Positions 57,306 to 64,000 of a stretch of DNA of 64,000 bases are shown one piece after another. Below the pieces are notes generated by a model. It searched no databases and had not been told where the DNA came from. It was given only the letters and a program-made list of their open reading frames with translations. The stretch comes from Candidatus Nitrotoga sp. HW29 (lineage in GTDB: Bacteria > Pseudomonadota > Gammaproteobacteria > Burkholderiales > Gallionellaceae), in contig NZ_CAKMAA020000017.1 of the NCBI RefSeq assembly GCF_924101635.2, positions 1 through 64,000 of the forward strand, given 5' to 3'. Position 1 is the stretch's first letter. Every line of letters starts with the position of its first letter. The position numbers and the translations under genes are program-made.

Positions 57306-57872
57306 ATGGAACTTTATGGTAGCTATACATCTCCCTTTGTACGTCATTGCCGCATTGCACTACTGGAAAGTGGAATGCAATTCGCCTTTGTTGAAACCGA
57401 TGCGACGAGTAGTGCCAAATTGTCGCCGACAAAAAAAATGCCTTTCCTGAAGTATATAGAAGGTGGTAAGGAAACAATGCTGACGGATTCCAGTGCAATT
57501 CTGAAATCCATCCGCGAACAATCTGGTAAAGTTTTTTTTAGTAACAATGATGATTTTAATGATTACTGTACAGCGAATACCTTGCTCGATACTGCCATCA
57601 ATTTATTTTATCTGGAGAAAGAAGATATAACGCCAGCCAAAAGTGCTTACTTGACACGCCAGCAATCACGTATGGCAAGCGGCCTTACCGAATTAAATAA
57701 ATTAACCTTTTCCAAAACTGCACCGTTTACGGATAGCGAATTGCGCATTGCATGTCTCCTGGATTGGGCTGTGTTCCGTAATCGCATCACGCTTGATGCG
57801 TATCTCAACTTAAAAACATTTTTGGATAACGTGCGTAACTATCCGCATTTTGCAAGTACTGCGCCTAAATAA
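57306..57872 (+). CDS. Glutathione S-transferase-like protein
   Basis: 188 residues, slightly short for a GST (about 200). The N-terminal thioredoxin-fold half reads MELYGSYTSPFVRHCRIAL, with Ser/Thr rather than Cys at the active site; TKKMPFLKYIEGG is the cis-proline strand and TDSSAILKSI the glutathione-carboxylate loop. The C-terminal helical domain follows. Likely a cytoplasmic glutathione transferase or disulphide-related protein; substrate unknown. Monocistronic, 91 bases after gnd, and followed by a repeat. Confidence 0.8.
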   Translation: MELYGSYTSPFVRHCRIALLESGMQFAFVETDATSSAKLSPTKKMPFLKYIEGGKETMLTDSSAILKSIREQSGKVFFSNNDDFNDYCTANTLLDTAINLFYLEKEDITPAKSAYLTRQQSRMASGLTELNKLTFSKTAPFTDSELRIACLLDWAVFRNRITLDAYLNLKTFLDNVRNYPHFASTAPK

Positions 57873-57916
57873 ACCCCACCTCAGACCAAAACCAGTAGCC
57901 CCAAATTTACAGAAAT

Positions 57917-58022
57917 AAAGCACCCCGCCGCAAGCAGCGGGGTATTAATACCACTCTTCAAGCTGCCGGTTTTCAATCAGCCTTCTCACCCTAAGGGACG
58001 GGGAATTGAACCGGAGAGATTA
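57917..58022 (+). repeat. Interspersed repeat copy C (106 bp)
   Basis: Runs from AAAGCACCCCGCC to GGAGAGATTA and matches the reverse complement of copy A over its full length. The left end forms a stem (CACCCCGC with GCGGGGT), and the middle GGTTTTCAATCAGCC and right GGGGAATTGAA blocks are shared with copy A. It lies between a GST-like gene and the SRP RNA. The copies show the same hairpins but differ by about one base in five (by eye), so the family is old. Confidence 0.75.
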
Positions 58023-58153
58023 AACAAGGCCGGATTTTGCCAGCTGATTCATTTGATAGTATTATTACAAAATGTAAGTGGTTCAATAGCCGTAGTAAAG
58101 TATCGCCAAGACGAAACCCATTTAGGATTTTTGTGACTTACAGTAAAGTCGTC

Positions 58154-58183
58154 TTGGTATTGCGCGACAAGCTGTTGGATAAC
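58154..58183 (+). promoter_or_regulatory. ffs: Candidate promoter of the SRP RNA gene
   Basis: TTGGTA (58154-58159) and GATAAC (58178-58183) are 18 bases apart and would start transcription near 58190, just before the mature RNA end at 58195. Each box matches 4/6; the call rests mainly on position. Confidence 0.35.
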
Positions 58184-58194
58184 TTGAAAGAATT

Positions 58195-58290
58195 GGCGGG
58201 CCTCCCCGCATTGCAAGGTGGTGAACCTGGTCAGATCCGGAAGGAAGCAGCCATAACCATTTACTGCAAGTGCCGGGGGCAAGGCTCGCC
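58195..58290 (+). ncRNA. ffs: Signal recognition particle 4.5S RNA
   Basis: About 96 bases that contain the universal SRP domain IV: the GGTCAG element, the GGAAGGAAGCAGCC tetraloop and asymmetric-loop segment, flanked by pairing arms. GGCGGGCC at the 5' end (58195-58202) pairs with GGCTCGCC at the 3' end (58283-58290) with one G-U. With Ffh it targets nascent membrane proteins to the translocon. It lies 24 bases before pagL and just ahead of dnaX, the usual position in related genomes. Confidence 0.95.
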
Positions 58291-58314
58291 TCCTTATTCG
58301 GAGCTGGGGTGATA

Positions 58315-58845
58315 ATGAAAAAGATCTATGTATTGGTCAGTGCGCTATTGTTAAATGGAAATGTGTGGGCCATAGATGGTGTTTCCGCTGAAATTGGAAG
58401 TGGCGATAAAACCAATATGGCGCGTATCGGCGTTCAATGGGATTGGAAAAAGCAATGGTTTACCGATGGCAACTGGTTAGTGACTGGTTATTGGGAAGCT
58501 TCAGCTGGACGTTGGAATGGCCAAAACAGTGCGAGCAGTAATCACAATATTACGGATATCGGTTTTACTCCGGTATTTCGCCTGCAACAGAAAAATCTTT
58601 CCGGCTTAGCGCCTTATTTGGAAGCAGGGATCGGAGTTCATCTGATTTCCGATATTCATATCAATGCCGATCGTAGATTTAGTACCGCTTTTCAATTCGG
58701 TGATCATCTCGGCGCAGGCGTGCGTTTTGGAGATCGGAAACAATTTGATCTGGGCTATCGTTTTCAGCATCTATCTAATGGTTCAATTAAGCACCCAAAT
58801 CCAGGTATTAATTTTAGCCAGATTCGCCTTGCCTATCATTTTTGA
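58315..58845 (+). CDS. pagL: PagL-like outer-membrane lipid A 3-O-deacylase
   Basis: 176 residues from the ATG at 58315. A signal peptide (about 1-19, ending VWA) precedes an eight-stranded barrel ending in LAYHF. PagL uses a His-Ser-Glu triad to remove the 3-O acyl chain of lipid A. Here His152 and Ser154 are in FQHLSNGSI, but the glutamate expected about a dozen residues later (Pseudomonas Glu140) appears as Asn166 (HPNPGINFSQ). Homologues with Asn at this site exist in my memory of the family, so activity is uncertain. The start lies 24 bases after ffs; an in-frame GTG at 58270 would fall inside the RNA. Confidence 0.82.
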   Translation: MKKIYVLVSALLLNGNVWAIDGVSAEIGSGDKTNMARIGVQWDWKKQWFTDGNWLVTGYWEASAGRWNGQNSASSNHNITDIGFTPVFRLQQKNLSGLAPYLEAGIGVHLISDIHINADRRFSTAFQFGDHLGAGVRFGDRKQFDLGYRFQHLSNGSIKHPNPGINFSQIRLAYHF

Positions 58846-58858
58846 GGCAACGTAAATT

Positions 58859-60478
58859 TTGTCAGTAACGTCTGTCCTAGCGCGCAAATGGCGACCTAAA
58901 ATCTTCGCGCAATTAGCGGGGCAGAAGCATGTTGTGCAGGCATTAAGTAATGCGCTGTCACAAAACCGTTTACATCACGCCTATTTGTTCACTGGCACGC
59001 GCGGCGTGGGAAAAACCACCATCGCACGCATTTTTGCAAAATCCTTGAATTGTATTAACGGCATCACCGCCACACCGTGTGGCATTTGTAGCGCTTGCAC
59101 GGAAATCGACAGTGGACGTTTTGTTGACCTTATTGAACTGGATGCGGCGTCTAATACCGGCATTGATAATATGCGTGAAGTACTGGATAACGCGCAATAT
59201 CTGCCCACATTGGGACGTTATAAAGTTTATCTGATTGATGAAGTCCATATGCTTTCCAAGGCGGCATTTAACTCGATGTTGAAGACATTGGAAGAGCCAC
59301 CCGCACACGTTAAATTTATTCTCGCTACAACCGATCCGCAGAAAATCCCCGTCACTGTTCTGTCGCGCTGTTTGCAGTTCAATCTGAAACAGTTGCCACC
59401 CGCGTTAATCGTTACCCATTTGGAATATGTGCTGGAGCAGGAAGGCATCACGTTTGAAGTCGCAGCACTGGTATTGCTGGCCCGTGCAGCACAGGGTAGC
59501 ATGCGCGATGCACTAAGCTTGCTCGATCAAGCCATCGCCTACTCCGATTCCAGAATCGATGAGGCGACGGTCCGTAATATGTTAGGTGCGATTGACCAAA
59601 GTTATCTGTATGACGTGTTGCAAGCGTTGCTGGCACAGGACGGAGCCGGTTTGTTGCGTATTGCTGACGATATGCAAAGCCGCAGCTTGGCGTTTGATGT
59701 TGCCTTGCAAGACTTGGCGACTTTGTTGCACCGTGTTGCTCTGGCGCAGACAGTGCCGCAAGCCATCGCGGAAGATGAGCCGGAACGAGTGCGTTTACTG
59801 GAACTGGCGCAGAGTTTTAGCGCGGAAGAAATTCAGTTGTATTATCAGATTGCCATACACGGGCGAAATGAAATCGACCTTGCGCCTGATGAATATGCTG
59901 GTTTCACCATGACGTTGTTGCGCATGTTGGCATTTAGGCCAGCGGGCACAAAGGCGGTGTTAGAACAGCGCACAGCTGAAATAGCAACATCGCCGGTGAC
60001 TCAAGCTACCACGATACCTGCGCCGAAACCGAAGCAACAACCACAACCTATTCAAACTATTTCACCCCCAGTCAATCCGGTAGAAACTACTCCCGTGGCA
60101 CTTGATTGGAGCACATTATTGGCACAACTGAATGTGCAAGGTATGGCGCGTGAATTGGCGAAACATTGCACGCTCGAAAGTTATGTGGAGGGGCGGTTAA
60201 CTTTAGTTTTAGCGCCGCAGCACAAACATTTGTTGACCAATAAAATGGCCCAGGAGAAATTGCAGACGGCACTTACCGACTATTTCGTTCAGCCAGTGCG
60301 ATTGTCCGTTACGTTAGGTGTGAACAACGTGGCCACTCCAGCCGCAGTCGAACAGCAAGTGAAACAGACACGCCAGCAACACGCCGTTGAGGCCATTATG
60401 CAAGACCCATTTGTGCGTGAAGCCCAGGCACAATTAGGCGCTCAGATACTTGAAGAAACGATCAAATCAATACAATAA
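58859..60478 (+). CDS. dnaX: DNA polymerase III subunit gamma/tau (TTG start)
   Basis: 539 residues. Clamp-loader ATPase: Walker A GTRGVGKTT (about 46-54), zinc cysteines Cys65, Cys74, Cys77 and Cys80, Walker B LIDEVHML (about 125-132), the SRC sensor (LSRCLQF), then domain III and a C-terminal tau region with a proline/glutamine-rich linker at roughly residues 380-415. The start is TTG at 58859, with GAGG upstream, because no in-frame ATG fits. The A-rich slippery site that makes gamma in E. coli is not seen in the expected place. Operon with ybaB and recR. Confidence 0.95.
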   Translation: MSVTSVLARKWRPKIFAQLAGQKHVVQALSNALSQNRLHHAYLFTGTRGVGKTTIARIFAKSLNCINGITATPCGICSACTEIDSGRFVDLIELDAASNTGIDNMREVLDNAQYLPTLGRYKVYLIDEVHMLSKAAFNSMLKTLEEPPAHVKFILATTDPQKIPVTVLSRCLQFNLKQLPPALIVTHLEYVLEQEGITFEVAALVLLARAAQGSMRDALSLLDQAIAYSDSRIDEATVRNMLGAIDQSYLYDVLQALLAQDGAGLLRIADDMQSRSLAFDVALQDLATLLHRVALAQTVPQAIAEDEPERVRLLELAQSFSAEEIQLYYQIAIHGRNEIDLAPDEYAGFTMTLLRMLAFRPAGTKAVLEQRTAEIATSPVTQATTIPAPKPKQQPQPIQTISPPVNPVETTPVALDWSTLLAQLNVQGMARELAKHCTLESYVEGRLTLVLAPQHKHLLTNKMAQEKLQTALTDYFVQPVRLSVTLGVNNVATPAAVEQQVKQTRQQHAVEAIMQDPFVREAQAQLGAQILEETIKSIQ

Positions 60479-60496
60479 ATTAAGGAGGGTATAGAC

Positions 60497-60823
60497 ATGA
60501 TGAAGGGCGGATTGGCCGGGATGATGAAACAAGCCCAGCAGATGCAACAGAATATGAAAAAGGCGCAGGACGAATTGGCTACAGTCGAGGTAGAAGGTCA
60601 AGCCGGTTCCGGCATGGTAAAAGTAGTGATGACCTGTGCCCACGATGTACGCCGCGTGATGCTGGATAACAGCCTGTTATCCGACGATAAGGAAATGCTG
60701 GAAGACTTGATCGTCGCGGCAATGAATGATGCGATGAAACAGGTGGCTGCAGTGACCCAACAAAAAATGGGGGGGTTCACGGCAGGCATGAATCTGCCGC
60801 CCGGCATGAGTTTGCCATTCTGA
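60497..60823 (+). CDS. ybaB: YbaB/EbfC nucleoid-associated protein
   Basis: 108 residues. A small dimeric DNA-binding protein of the YbaB/EbfC family that sits between dnaX and recR across proteobacteria. [27 protein letters not shown] is the long basic helix (about 1-27, given here only as its Met/Gln-rich character), and PPGMSLPF is the usual C-terminus. GGAGGG ribosome site. It may influence recombination or nucleoid structure. Confidence 0.94.
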   Translation: MMKGGLAGMMKQAQQMQQNMKKAQDELATVEVEGQAGSGMVKVVMTCAHDVRRVMLDNSLLSDDKEMLEDLIVAAMNDAMKQVAAVTQQKMGGFTAGMNLPPGMSLPF

Positions 60824-60848
60824 ATACCCTAATGTTTTTAGTACCTGG

Positions 60849-61448
60849 ATGAACACGCTTTCCAGTCTGGAAGAAATGATAGCCGCCTTGCGCTGTCTGC
60901 CCGGTGTCGGACCGAAATCTGCACAGCGTATGGCATACCACTTGTTACAACGCGACAAATCAGGTGCATTGCGGCTGGCACGGGCGCTGGGACATGCGGT
61001 GGAAAGCATTCATCATTGCGCCAAGTGTAATAATTTTTCCGAAGAAGAAATTTGCGCCTTATGCCGTTCTCCTAAGCGTGATGCCAGCCTGCTGTGCGTT
61101 GTGGAGATGCCAGCCGACTTGCTCATGATGGAACAAGCACAGTGCTATCGCGGTATGTATTTTGTGCTGATGGGACGGCTTTCTCCACTGGATGGCATCG
61201 GCCCGCGTGAATTGCACCTTGATCGGCTGGTTAGACGGGCACAGGAAAATACATGTGAAGTGATACTCGCCACTAATTTCACCGTCGAAGGGGATGCCAC
61301 TGCACACTACATTACGATCTTGTTATGTGCACAAGGCATCAAAGTATCGCGCATCGCGCGCGGGCTGCCAGTAGGAGGCGAGCTGGAACATGTGGATAGC
61401 GGTACGCTGGCGCAAGCCGTACTGGAAAGACGAGAGGTGACGGGATGA
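60849..61448 (+). CDS. recR: Recombination protein RecR
   Basis: 199 residues. With RecO it loads RecA on gapped DNA. Order: helix-hairpin-helix ([17 protein letters not shown]), C4 zinc finger ([17 protein letters not shown]), and Toprim domain ([15 protein letters not shown]). RecR rings clamp DNA. The dnaX-ybaB-recR order is as in E. coli, and the gene overlaps rluB by 4 bp. Confidence 0.96.
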   Translation: MNTLSSLEEMIAALRCLPGVGPKSAQRMAYHLLQRDKSGALRLARALGHAVESIHHCAKCNNFSEEEICALCRSPKRDASLLCVVEMPADLLMMEQAQCYRGMYFVLMGRLSPLDGIGPRELHLDRLVRRAQENTCEVILATNFTVEGDATAHYITILLCAQGIKVSRIARGLPVGGELEHVDSGTLAQAVLERREVTG

Positions 61449-62395
61449 ACGAGCAGGTAAAGCAACCAGAACAACAAGGCGAGCGCTTGCAAAAAATATT
61501 GGCCCAGGTCGGCTTGGGTTCCCGTCGCACGATGGAAGAATGGATTTCCGCTGGCCGCGTAACGGTGAACGGAGAAGTAGCGACACTGGGTATGCGGGTG
61601 ACCGAGGACGACATAGTACGTGCTGACAAGCGCATTGTTAACATCAGAACAAGTAACAATAATTTGCCCCGTGTATTGCTGTATCACAAGCAGGAAGGCG
61701 AGATTGTCAGTCGCGATGATCCGGAAAAGCGTGCAAACGTGTTCGACAAATTACCTAAGTTGCGAGGCATGAAATGGATTGCCATTGGGCGGCTCGATTT
61801 TAATACCAGTGGGCTGCTGATATTTACGACCTCCGGTGATCTGGCAAACCGACTAATGCACCCGCGTTTTGAAGTAGAACGCGAATACGCTGTGCGTGTG
61901 CAGGGTAGCATGACTAATGAGCAAATGGAGCAGATGGTGAAGGAAGGAATCACCTTGAAGGACGGCCCGGTAAAGTTCGAGAGGCTAACCGACGAAGGAG
62001 GGGAGGGCTATAACCACTGGTATCGCCTGATGTTGAAGGAAGGACGCAATCGCATTGTGCGTCGTACCTTCGAGGCACTAGGTTTGCCGATAAGCCGTTT
62101 AATACGTGTGCGCTTTGGCATCGTTAATCTGCCCCCTCGTTTGAAGCGAGGCACGTTGGCAGAACTCGGCACAGGAGAGGTTGGTCAGATTCTTGACTGG
62201 GTGGGCATGGAATCGAAACCTGTCACGGAAAAAGTCGCTCAATGGACTGAAGGCAAGGCTGGAAAATTTGATGATGGAACTATGGACGCAGGGCATAACA
62301 ACAAAAAAATAGGTAATAACATGAGTGTTGCCCCACATCGAAAAGCAGACGCACGTCGCAGCACAACATCTTTTAAACATAAAGTGCGCCCTTGA
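61445..62395 (+). CDS. rluB: 23S rRNA pseudouridine synthase RluB-type
   Basis: 316 residues. An S4 RNA-binding domain ([20 protein letters not shown], about 18-38) leads the RsuA/RluB/RluE catalytic core with the aspartate in GRLDFNTSG and the nearby [14 protein letters not shown]. RluB makes pseudouridine 2605 in 23S rRNA. The basic, low-complexity C-terminal tail from about residue 270 ([18 protein letters not shown]) is typical. RsuA/RluE is possible but the length and tail favour RluB. The ATG overlaps the recR stop (ATGA). Confidence 0.88.
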   Translation: MNEQVKQPEQQGERLQKILAQVGLGSRRTMEEWISAGRVTVNGEVATLGMRVTEDDIVRADKRIVNIRTSNNNLPRVLLYHKQEGEIVSRDDPEKRANVFDKLPKLRGMKWIAIGRLDFNTSGLLIFTTSGDLANRLMHPRFEVEREYAVRVQGSMTNEQMEQMVKEGITLKDGPVKFERLTDEGGEGYNHWYRLMLKEGRNRIVRRTFEALGLPISRLIRVRFGIVNLPPRLKRGTLAELGTGEVGQILDWVGMESKPVTEKVAQWTEGKAGKFDDGTMDAGHNNKKIGNNMSVAPHRKADARRSTTSFKHKVRP

Positions 62396-62454
62396 AATAG
62401 GCGCTCAACTTTAGATTATTCATTACAGGTATTTCGAATTGCCAGAAAGTAATC

Positions 62455-62871
62455 ATGCAACGGCAATTTAATCTTCAACCTTCCATTTATTTTACAATCG
62501 CATTGATTGCTTCGCATGGCGTTGCACTTGGGGTTCTTGTTCCATTGGCTTTGCCATTATGGGCGAAGATACTACTGGCTTCGCTCGTGTTAACCAGCAT
62601 GCTGTATCACATATGGCATGATGCTTGGTTATTAGCACTATCCTCTAACAAAGCGTTGTTGCTGGATGGAGACATGATCCTGCTGGTAGCCCGCAATGGG
62701 GATCAAATAACTGCGCGGGTATTGGCCGATAGCTTGGTTACTCCTTTTCTCACCATACTGAATGTGTTGCCGCAAGGAGCGTACTTGGCGCGTAGCATTA
62801 TTATCTTGCCTGACAGTTTGGATACTGAATCTTTTCGAGAGTTACGCGTATGGCTAAGATGGGGAAGTTAG
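62455..62871 (+). CDS. YgfX-family (CptA-like) membrane protein
   Basis: 138 residues. Two membrane helices at about 14-33 and 35-53 form an N-terminal hairpin; a cytoplasmic part ends in IIILPDSLDTESFRELRVWLRW, which is the YgfX signature. E. coli YgfX (CptA) was proposed as a toxin acting on FtsZ and MreB and neutralised by YgfY/SdhE, though that role is debated. No ygfY gene is adjacent here. No strong ribosome site; single gene between rluB and the flavin reductase. Confidence 0.78.
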   Translation: MQRQFNLQPSIYFTIALIASHGVALGVLVPLALPLWAKILLASLVLTSMLYHIWHDAWLLALSSNKALLLDGDMILLVARNGDQITARVLADSLVTPFLTILNVLPQGAYLARSIIILPDSLDTESFRELRVWLRWGS

Positions 62872-62993
62872 TGTTTAGCCCAAATAATTCATTAGAAAAT
62901 TTCTGTCTTTTTTGCACGTTTTCTACAATCGTATGAAAGACGAGCTGTGATATCGTCTCTGTTCAGCTTTGCTGAACGTTACAGAAAACCTCT

Positions 62994-63602
62994 ATGGATC
63001 AACATATCGCCCCTGTACCATTGGATAAAGCCAGCCGTTTACTTAACCATGGACCGACGGTTCTCGTTTCCGCTCGCCACGCAGGCATGGACAATGTAAT
63101 GGCCGCCGCTTGGGCGTGTGCACTCGATTACGCACCGCCAAAGCTGACTGTGGTGTTGGACAAAATCGCCAAGACCCGTACGCTGATCGAGCAAAGCGGT
63201 ACTTTCGTCATCCAGGTGCCGACAGTAGCTCAACTGAAGCTCACATATCAGGTGGGACACTGCAGCCTCACCGATGATCCTAACAAGCTCCAGCACTGTG
63301 GTGTGGGACTATTCAGCATAGCCGATCATGATCTGCCATTTGTCTCAGGCTGCTCGGCATGGTTAGCCTGCAAGCTCATGCGGGAGTCGCACAACCAGCA
63401 AACTTACGATCTGTTCATCGGTGAAATCGTGGGGGCTTGGGCGGACACACGCGTCTTTGCGAACGGACATTGGAACTTTGAGGCCGCCGCTCCAGCTTGG
63501 CGGAGCTTACACTACATTGCCGGCGGACACTTCTATGCAATCGGTGAGGCAATGAATGCTGTGAAAGAACGAGAGAAAGGTGATCAAGAAAAAACTAAAT
63601 AA
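62994..63602 (+). CDS. Flavin reductase-domain protein
   Basis: 202 residues. FMN-binding split-barrel of the flavin-reductase-like family: PTVLVSARHAGMDNVMAAAW (roughly 21-40) binds flavin, TRTLIEQSGTFVIQVP is the second conserved block, and GEIVGAWAD is the third. Such proteins either reduce FMN with NAD(P)H or bind flavin for other enzymes. No partner monooxygenase is adjacent. Convergent with the partial gene at the window end. Confidence 0.82.
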   Translation: MDQHIAPVPLDKASRLLNHGPTVLVSARHAGMDNVMAAAWACALDYAPPKLTVVLDKIAKTRTLIEQSGTFVIQVPTVAQLKLTYQVGHCSLTDDPNKLQHCGVGLFSIADHDLPFVSGCSAWLACKLMRESHNQQTYDLFIGEIVGAWADTRVFANGHWNFEAAAPAWRSLHYIAGGHFYAIGEAMNAVKEREKGDQEKTK

Positions 63603-63614
63603 TAAGTTAACAAA

Positions 63615-64000
63615 TTAATTGGTTATTAATACCATTTCTTCATGATCTCTCATACAAAGCGCAGTGTAATTGTCTAGTGTTCCATCCACACGTGCGCACT
63701 CTCTTGCTGATTTTGCTCTAATTAATTGGCGTTCATATTTTGGTTGATTAAGTGTAGTTTCTTTTTGATCCTTTAAATTTTTATCTGCCAAAGCATACTG
63801 AGGATCGTCGCTTTGTGAAAGCTTTAAATTTTGTTGGCCAAACAGCTTTTGATTAGTGCTTTTAATTAAAGTATTGCTAAACATCACCCATATCCAAATT
63901 AAGAGCATGCACGTTATCGTAAATGTAATTTTTTGATATGGAATTAAGGTTTTTTTACTACGGTTTGTTCTAATATTTGAAGCCGACTGAGGGGGATTCC
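63615..64000 (-). CDS. Partial membrane-anchored protein of unknown function (runs off the window)
   Basis: The minus-strand frame is open from its stop at 63615 to the window edge. An ATG at 63908 would start in the middle of a hydrophobic helix (ITFTITCMLLIWIWVMF), so the real start lies beyond 64000 and about 30 basic residues precede the helix. The extracytoplasmic part is charged (LSQSDDPQYALADKNLKD) and ends with CARVDGTLDNYTALCMRD. Not recognised. Confidence 0.5.
   Translation of the reverse strand, partial: NPPQSASNIRTNRSKKTLIPYQKITFTITCMLLIWIWVMFSNTLIKSTNQKLFGQQNLKLSQSDDPQYALADKNLKDQKETTLNQPKYERQLIRAKSARECARVDGTLDNYTALCMRDHEEMVLITN

Noticed and set aside
1-64000. CRISPR arrays, rRNA or tRNA genes
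   Set aside because: No regularly spaced repeats, and no rRNA or tRNA signatures were seen on either strand; the only structural RNA found is the SRP RNA.

Overview
The window looks like chromosome of a betaproteobacterium of the Nitrosomonadales/Gallionellaceae type (Gallionella, Sideroxydans, Nitrotoga-like). This is inferred from gene order and protein style, not from a marker gene. Base composition is moderate. Most of the sequence is single-copy housekeeping DNA in conserved blocks: divergent glnE / yhdP-nitrilase-tldD; lepA-lepB-DUF4845-rnc-era-recO-pdxJ-acpS-nagZ; ndk-rlmN-pilW-rodZ-ispG-hisS-yfgM-bamB-der; zwf-glk-gnd; and ffs-pagL-dnaX-ybaB-recR-rluB. Many neighbours in these blocks overlap by 4 bp (ATGA), which implies translational coupling.

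Layout. 1-4600: an accessory stretch with a truncated IS630 transposase, an LEA14-type lipoprotein, rlmM, a small cytochrome c, a DUF1778-GNAT toxin-antitoxin operon with a readable promoter and operator, the relic of a REP-associated tyrosine transposase (RAYT), and an unrecognised protein. 4.8-18.4 kb: glnE, yhdP, nitrilase, tldD, ilvD, a formaldehyde-detoxification pair (adhC-fghA) and HU. 18.4-19.9 kb: a low-GC lipoprotein gene and an integrase fragment. 20-27.7 kb: the lepA-nagZ block. 27.7-29.5 kb: a LuxR solo followed by about 900 bp without genes that holds a perfect 27-bp palindrome, a leftward terminator (possible small RNA) and a degenerate copy of an interspersed repeat. 29.5-39 kb: the ndk-der block, with a second repeat copy between ispG and hisS. 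39-53.5 kb: the accessory and regulatory region, with a beta-helix exoprotein, IS3 relic, cytochrome b561, hybrid histidine kinase, REC-GGDEF protein, lipocalin-like protein, porin, small phosphate-binding-like protein, a secreted protein resembling a zinc-less metzincin, a REC-REC-GGDEF protein, an HNH nuclease, a MITE-like element and a broken DUF3047 gene. 53.5-64 kb: central carbon genes (zwf, glk, gnd), a GST-like protein, a third repeat copy, the SRP RNA, the dnaX-recR block, YgfX, a flavin reductase and a partial membrane protein at the edge.

How the genes work together. Most serve translation and ribosome quality (lepA, era, rnc, rlmM, rlmN, der, hisS, rluB), envelope assembly (lepB, bamB, yfgM, rodZ, yhdP, nagZ, pagL), DNA replication and repair (dnaX, recR, recO) and carbon or nitrogen metabolism (glnE, ilvD, zwf, glk, gnd). 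The best candidate for a new functional unit is 41.8-48.1 kb. There a histidine kinase, a c-di-GMP synthase, a lipocalin-like protein, a porin and a stand-alone oxyanion-binding-like protein lie together without any ABC permease. I saw no CRISPR array, tRNA or rRNA gene, or intact transposable element.
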